NCBI GenBank assembly: GCA_963921825.1
Contig: OY997594.1
Coordinates: 61,923,675-61,987,674, forward strand
Length of the DNA: 64,000 nucleotides
Source of the DNA: Erodium maritimum
Lineage: Eukaryota; Streptophyta; Magnoliopsida; Geraniales; Geraniaceae
Reading direction: 5' to 3'
Program-made: the position numbers and the translations under genes
Shown: one piece after another, positions 59,769 to 64,000 of the stretch
How positions within the stretch are numbered: position 1 is the stretch's first letter
Layout: the number at the start of each line of letters is the position of its first letter
The notes under the pieces: generated by a model
The model's database searches: none
Seen by the model: the letters and a program-made list of their open reading frames with translations, nothing else
What the model was told of the DNA's origin: nothing

Positions 59769-59955
59769 CAGTAACCTCCCTCACTCACGCGCTTTGCCGA
59801 ACTCTCAGGCTAGGCGGTCGACCTGTATCAGTAACCTCTCTCACTCACGCGCTTAGCCGAACTCTCAGGCCAGGCGGTCGACCTGTCTCAGTAACCTCTC
59901 TCACTCACGCGCTTCCCCGACACAAAGTCGGGCCAGGCGGTCGACCTGTCACCCC
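59769..59955 (-). repeat. 60-bp minisatellite in LTR4
   Basis: CAGTAACCTC starts at 59769, 59829 and 59889, an exact 60-bp period. It occupies the place where LTR1 has its 48-bp array, with a different unit. Confidence 0.9.
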
Positions 59956-60129
59956 AAACCACACACGCGCGGCCAGGACCACTTTCCTCACGGGTGGGCC
60001 CCCTACCCTGTCTGAACGTGCAGACGCGTGTGCTCGAGGACCCCCGTTTCATGAAGCGGGCCCCCAACCTCAGGTAACCACAATCACAATCACAAGCAAA
60101 GTTCAACAAACAGCAACACAGGTTCAACA

Positions 60130-60660
60130 CTCCATAGGCACTCATGGCCACCCAAGACACACCAATAGTAAAACACGGACTCGACAACCCCACGGGCACT
60201 CACGGCCTCCCAAGACACACCAACAGTAACTCACGGGCTCAACAACCCCACGGGCACTCACGGCCTCCCAAGACACACCAACAGTAACTCACGGGCTCAA
60301 CAACCCCACGGGCACTCCTGGCCTCCCAAGACACACCAACAGTAACTCACGGGCTCAACAACCCCACGGGCACTCACGGCCTCCCAAGACACACCAACAG
60401 TAAGTCACGGGCTCAACAACCCCACGGGCACTCACGGCCTCCCAAGATACACCAACAGTAACTCACGGGCTCAACAACCCCACGGGAACTCACGGCCACC
60501 CAATACACACCAACAGTAAGGACACGGGTTCAACAACCCCACGGGCACTCACGGCCACCCAAGACACAACACCAGTAAAGCACGGTCTCTCATGGCCACC
60601 CAAGACACAACAGTAAAACACGGGCTCTCATGGCCACCCAAGACACAAACTACACAAACA
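60130..60660 (-). repeat. 57-58 bp minisatellite in LTR4
   Basis: Units with ACGGCCTCCCAAGACACACC and CTCACGGGCTCAACAACC repeat about nine times. This is the reverse complement of the LTR1 array at 10809-11345, so the array is older than the split of the two copies. Confidence 0.9.
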
Positions 60661-61403
60661 ACCTCCGGGCATAACCAATGCCTCCAGCAGTTCTAATATC
60701 AACAGTTTCACAATCAACCTCCGGGCATGGTCATATGCCTCCAGTAATTCTAATATCAACAAGTTCTCTGCTCCTACGACACTACTAAGTGTCACATGAA
60801 ATTCTAATGTTCGATACGTTCCTGAAGCATACGATACTACCCGGTATCACCCGCCTTCCTGATATTCGATAAACCTACTAAACCCCCGACACCCCAGTGT
60901 CACATGCATTTCTACTGTTAACTTTCCCTAGTCAGGGCCGAGATCCGGCTACTTTTCCCTACCTCGTATATGTTCTCCAAAAGCTAACTAACCAGCTCCG
61001 GCGTGATCTCAGTCACTCGCCTAGCTTTCCTTTCCCTCGGTCTGCAGCACGATCTAAAAGAACACAATTTCAAACGCTTTTAAGCTTGCAGGCATAATGC
61101 TGAATTTTAATAAACCTGACGCCCAAAAGTAACCCCGACAATGTCGATCACTCCCAAACCCCCCAATTACTCGACATTGTCGATATTGGACCCGGAAAGG
61201 CCCGATTCGCCCGACATGGCGAATCTACCCGGGTTTTGGAAACGCCCTTCCGGGGCTCCGAAAATTCCCGTTTTCGTTTCTACGATCTTAGAATAACTCA
61301 AGGGTTCCTAGGCACTTGACGGAATCGAATTCCGACTTCCGAGTCAATTAATTAACGTTTAAAGTTTCCAAACCCGATAATTACAACTTTCGCATTTTAA
61401 TTC

Positions 61404-61571
61404 TGTTGCAATAAGAAAATGTTCTTATTCACCTTAATCTGAATATACAAAGGGACTACATATATATATACACATATTGGTGACTCTTCCACTACCCTAC
61501 TAATGATAATAGGGTCTCTTAGACTTCTAGGCCTATTAATGGGTGACTCTTAGTCTCCCATATTTATTACA
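61404..61571 (-). repeat. 3' LTR of the right-hand copia element
   Basis: A short LTR with TG...CA ends, preceded by AATTC (61399-61403), the expected target duplication. The partner copy is beyond the window. Confidence 0.85.
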
Positions 61572-61578
61572 CTCCCCC

Positions 61579-62295
61579 TCAAGCTGATGCATAGATGTTA
61601 ATCATGCCCAGCTTGTTACAAAGATAATCAACCCGAGTACCCGGAAGTGCTTTGGTGAACATATCTCCTAATTGTTCTCCGGTCTTCACATACGCGGTAG
61701 TAATCAAATTATGCTGAAGCTTTTCACGGACGAAGTGACAGTCAATCTCGATATGCTTGGTTCGTTCATGAAATACGGGATTTGAGGCAATATGAATAGC
61801 AGCTTGATTATCACACCATAATTTTGCTGGCATGGAGACTTTGAGACCGAGTTCTGAAAGTAGTTGATAGATCCACATTATCTCAGCAACTGATTGAGCC
61901 ATGGCTCTATACTCTGATTCTGCACTAGATCATGAGACAACATTTTGTTTCTTACTTCTCCATGAGACTAAATTTCCTCCCACAAACACACAATATCCCG
62001 ACGTGGACCGCCGATCAATTTTGGATCCTGCCCAATCTGCATCTATGAAGCATTCTATATGAGTATGATTGTGGTTCTGGTAGAGTAAACCACGTCCTGG
62101 AGCTCCTTTTAGATATGCCAGAATATGTTCAAGAGCAGTCCAATGTTCAACAGTAGGGGAAGACATAAAATGACTTACAATGCATACTGAGTATGCAATG
62201 TCAGGCCGAGTTACTGTAAGATAGTTCAGTTTCCCCACAGTTCTTCTGTACCTCTCTAGATTCTCAAATAGTTCTCCTTCTTTCACGAGTTGCAT
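61579..62295 (-). CDS. Copia pol: RT connection and RNase H
   Basis: Minus-strand pieces carry RPDIAYSVCIVSHFMSSPTV, then IECFIDADWAGSKIDRRSTS and SWRSKKQNVVS (62295-61930). RNase H follows: LWCDNQAAIHIASNPVFHER, TKHIEIDCHFVREK and GDMFTKALPG (61902-61579). Together with 62317-63984 this gives the copia order integrase, RT, RNase H. Confidence 0.85.
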
Positions 62296-62316
62296 ATTTT
62301 GAGGTAACGGGGCCGA

Positions 62317-63984
62317 TTATGGCTTGACTCCAAGTTTCCCAGTTTCTGACAATAAATCCAGCACATATTTTCTCTGAGATAAGAATATGCCCTTCTTGCT
62401 TCTTGATACTTCTACTCCTAGAAAGTACTTCAAGACTCCCAGGTCTTTGGTATTAAACTGGTTGTGGAGAAAAGACTTCAAAGAGGAGATGCCCAAGTTA
62501 TCGCTGCCAGTGATCACAATGTCATCCACATATACAACTAGAAGAATGACACCTGCTGGAGATTTCTTGTAAAACACAGAATGATCGGACTTGCTCTTAC
62601 TCATTCCAAACTGTTCAACTGCTTGGCTAAACTTTCCAAACCAAGCTCGAGGACTCTGTTTGAGACCATATAACGATTTCCGAAGGTGACATACCAATCC
62701 ACACTCCCCCTGAGCAACAAAACCAGGAGGTTGCTCCATATAGACTTCCTCATTCAAGTCCCCGTGCAAGAAAGCATTTTTGATATCCAATTGGTATAAA
62801 GGCCAATCATAAGTGGCTGCCAAAGAGATAAACAATCGCACAGAGGTTAGCTTAGCCACAGGGGAGAAAGTATCAGAGTAATCCACTCCATAAGTTTGAG
62901 CAAAGCCTTTGGCCACGAGTCGAGTTTTAAGGCGGGCAACAGAGCCATCAGAATTAAATTTAACAGCAAACACCCACTTACAACCAATAGCCTTCTTCCC
63001 GGGAGGCAACGGGATCAACTGCCAAGTACCATTCGCATCCAGTGCACTCATTTCTTCTATCATCGCTGAACGCCAGCCAGGATGGGATAGTGCCTCATTA
63101 ACGGTTTTGGGAATTGAGACTGAATCAATAGAGGCTATGAAGGAACATGATGAAGGAGACAATTGAGCATATGACACAAAGGAAGAGATAGGATACGTAC
63201 ATTGTCGCTTACCTTTGCGGAGGGCGATGGGGAGGTCATCAGGATCTGGCGGCGAAGAGGAACTTGGCTCCGTGCATGCGGCGGGAGGTGCTGGACGACG
63301 GGAATAAATGTAACGGATAGGCAGTGGTGGTGGGGGAGGTGGCGGGTCCGGAATAACAGATGGTGTGGGCGTGGTGATGGGCTGTAAAACAGGAGGTGCT
63401 GGTACAATCGGTTTTTGATGAGAGATGTGGTAGATTAACAAGTCATCGGTCTCCCCCTGTCTTGGAGTGTGAGGAATTGCTGAATAAAAGAAAGGACAGT
63501 GTTCCATAAACGTGACATCAATGGAGACAATGTATCGATGAAGATCAGGACAATAGCAACGATAACCCTTTTGAACCCGAGAATACCCCAAGAAAACACA
63601 TTTAACAGACTTAGGATCTAATTTTGTACGAGTAGGACGACCATCACGAACAAAACACGTACTCCCAAAGATACGAGGAGTAATAGGAAAAAGAGGTTTG
63701 GTGGGAAATAAGACTTGATATGGGATGTCACCTTGAAGGACAGATGAAGGCATACGATTGATGAGAAAACATGTAGTTGAAACAGCGTCAGCCCAAAAAC
63801 ATTTTGGTACATGAGTCTGAAATAAAAGTGCTCTTGCAGTTACAAGAAGATGTCTATTCTTCCTTTCAGCAACTCCATTTTGAGACGGGGTATCAACACA
63901 AGATGATTCATGAAAGATGCCATTCTGGGCCATGTAAGTAGTGAATGACTCAGAAAAGTATTCTTTGGCATTATCACTTCTCAA
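62317..63984 (-). CDS. Copia pol: integrase C-terminal part and reverse transcriptase
   Basis: An open minus-strand frame of 555 codons, part of the retroelement. It begins within integrase (MRSDNAKEYFSESF, then ESSCVDTPSQNGVAERKNRH with the catalytic Glu). A Pro-rich linker (63400-63200) comes next, then the RT start (TWQLIPLPPGKKAIGCKWVF), YGVDYSDTFSPVAKLTSVRL, LDIKNAFLHGDLNEEVYMEQ, the active site VVYVDDIVITG and LGVLKYFLGVEVSRS. The frame may begin upstream of the window edge. Confidence 0.9.
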   Translation of the reverse strand: MRSDNAKEYFSESFTTYMAQNGIFHESSCVDTPSQNGVAERKNRHLLVTARALLFQTHVPKCFWADAVSTTCFLINRMPSSVLQGDIPYQVLFPTKPLFPITPRIFGSTCFVRDGRPTRTKLDPKSVKCVFLGYSRVQKGYRCYCPDLHRYIVSIDVTFMEHCPFFYSAIPHTPRQGETDDLLIYHISHQKPIVPAPPVLQPITTPTPSVIPDPPPPPPPLPIRYIYSRRPAPPAACTEPSSSSPPDPDDLPIALRKGKRQCTYPISSFVSYAQLSPSSCSFIASIDSVSIPKTVNEALSHPGWRSAMIEEMSALDANGTWQLIPLPPGKKAIGCKWVFAVKFNSDGSVARLKTRLVAKGFAQTYGVDYSDTFSPVAKLTSVRLFISLAATYDWPLYQLDIKNAFLHGDLNEEVYMEQPPGFVAQGECGLVCHLRKSLYGLKQSPRAWFGKFSQAVEQFGMSKSKSDHSVFYKKSPAGVILLVVYVDDIVITGSDNLGISSLKSFLHNQFNTKDLGVLKYFLGVEVSRSKKGIFLSQRKYVLDLLSETGKLGVKP

Positions 63985-64000
63985 AATACGAACATTAGAA

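Larger units (their letters stand above)
59199..61403 (-). mobile_element. Long gypsy-type LTR (LTR4), cut by a copia element
   Basis: It begins TGTCACGCCCCAAATTCAG, the reverse complement of an LTR 3' end, and is closely related to LTR1 over its whole visible length, including the hairpin (59473-59490). At 61399-61403 (AATTC) it is cut by the 3' LTR of a copia element, at a point equivalent to about 10020 in LTR1. The rest should lie beyond the right edge. It contains two minisatellites. Confidence 0.85.
61404..64000 (-). mobile_element. Ty1/copia retrotransposon, 3' part, continues past the window
   Basis: The 3' LTR (61404-61571, 168 bp, TGTTGC...ATTACA) is followed by a purine tract (GAGGGGGAG on the minus strand). 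Pol then follows on the minus strand. Parts: RNase H 61902-61579, RT/RNase H connection 62295-61930, and integrase C-terminal part plus RT 63984-62317. The 5' end is outside the window. Coding looks nearly whole in this part, with only a few breaks. It lies inside LTR4, so it is younger than that LTR. Domain style is like RE1-type plant copia elements. Confidence 0.93.

Noticed and set aside
59726-60229. 167-codon plus-strand frame
   Set aside because: It runs through the LTR4 minisatellites (60-bp and 57-58 bp units) and shows only repeat translation.

Overview
This is nuclear DNA from a flowering plant, probably a eudicot. It has plant intron and exon structure (GT-AG introns), plant-specific families (an ATL-type RING-H2 ligase, a CYP76-class P450, a WNK kinase relic) and plant retroelements (Ty1/copia and Ty3/gypsy LTRs, plant L1-type LINEs with DUF4283/CCHC ORF1 and RNase H). 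The species cannot be fixed from sequence alone.

Only three host genes look live. (1) The N-terminal part of an ATL RING-H2 E3 ligase on the minus strand at the left edge. (2) A two-exon cytochrome P450 (24596-26346, +, 505 aa, CYP76A-like) with all diagnostic motifs. (3) A three-exon secreted protein (35868-40589, +, 246 aa, resembling proteins labelled 'Expp1' in plants) whose 3.9 kb first intron holds a PIF/Harbinger transposon. A fourth host locus, a WNK protein kinase fragment (28262-31575, -), is a decayed pseudogene that still has its introns and is split by a solo LTR.

The rest is layered mobile DNA. 1385-7235: a complete-length Ty1/copia element with near-identical LTRs and a decayed interior. 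7.3-14.1 kb: an RRM-bearing ORF1-like relic, split by a copia-type solo LTR (8889-14011), itself split by a long gypsy-type solo LTR (9025-12591). 14652-14999: a MITE with a 9-bp target duplication. 16.2-21.0 kb: a LINE ORF1 split by a second long solo LTR (17548-20699). 21.3-24.3 kb: a LINE running up to the P450 promoter. 28275-30688: a third long solo LTR inside the WNK relic. 31.9-35.6 kb: two LINE 3' ends, the second stopping about 220 bp before the Expp1-like start codon. 43.9-46.3 kb: a LINE. 46.4-47.8 kb: a CACTA-like remnant. 51.1-53.4 kb: two LINE-type insertions beside repeated copies of one target sequence. 54.9-55.6 kb: Harbinger-type MITE material. 55.9-57.2 kb: an Athila/Tat-like LTR. 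58.4-61.4 kb: two more long gypsy-type LTR pieces. 61404 to the right edge: the 3' part of another copia element.

The strongest pattern not explained by single features is in the long gypsy-type LTRs. Five share termini, a short perfect or near-perfect hairpin 270-301 bp from the LTR 3' end, and blocks of minisatellite DNA that differ from copy to copy. No defence, biosynthetic or other multi-gene system was found. The novelty is in element structure and nesting.
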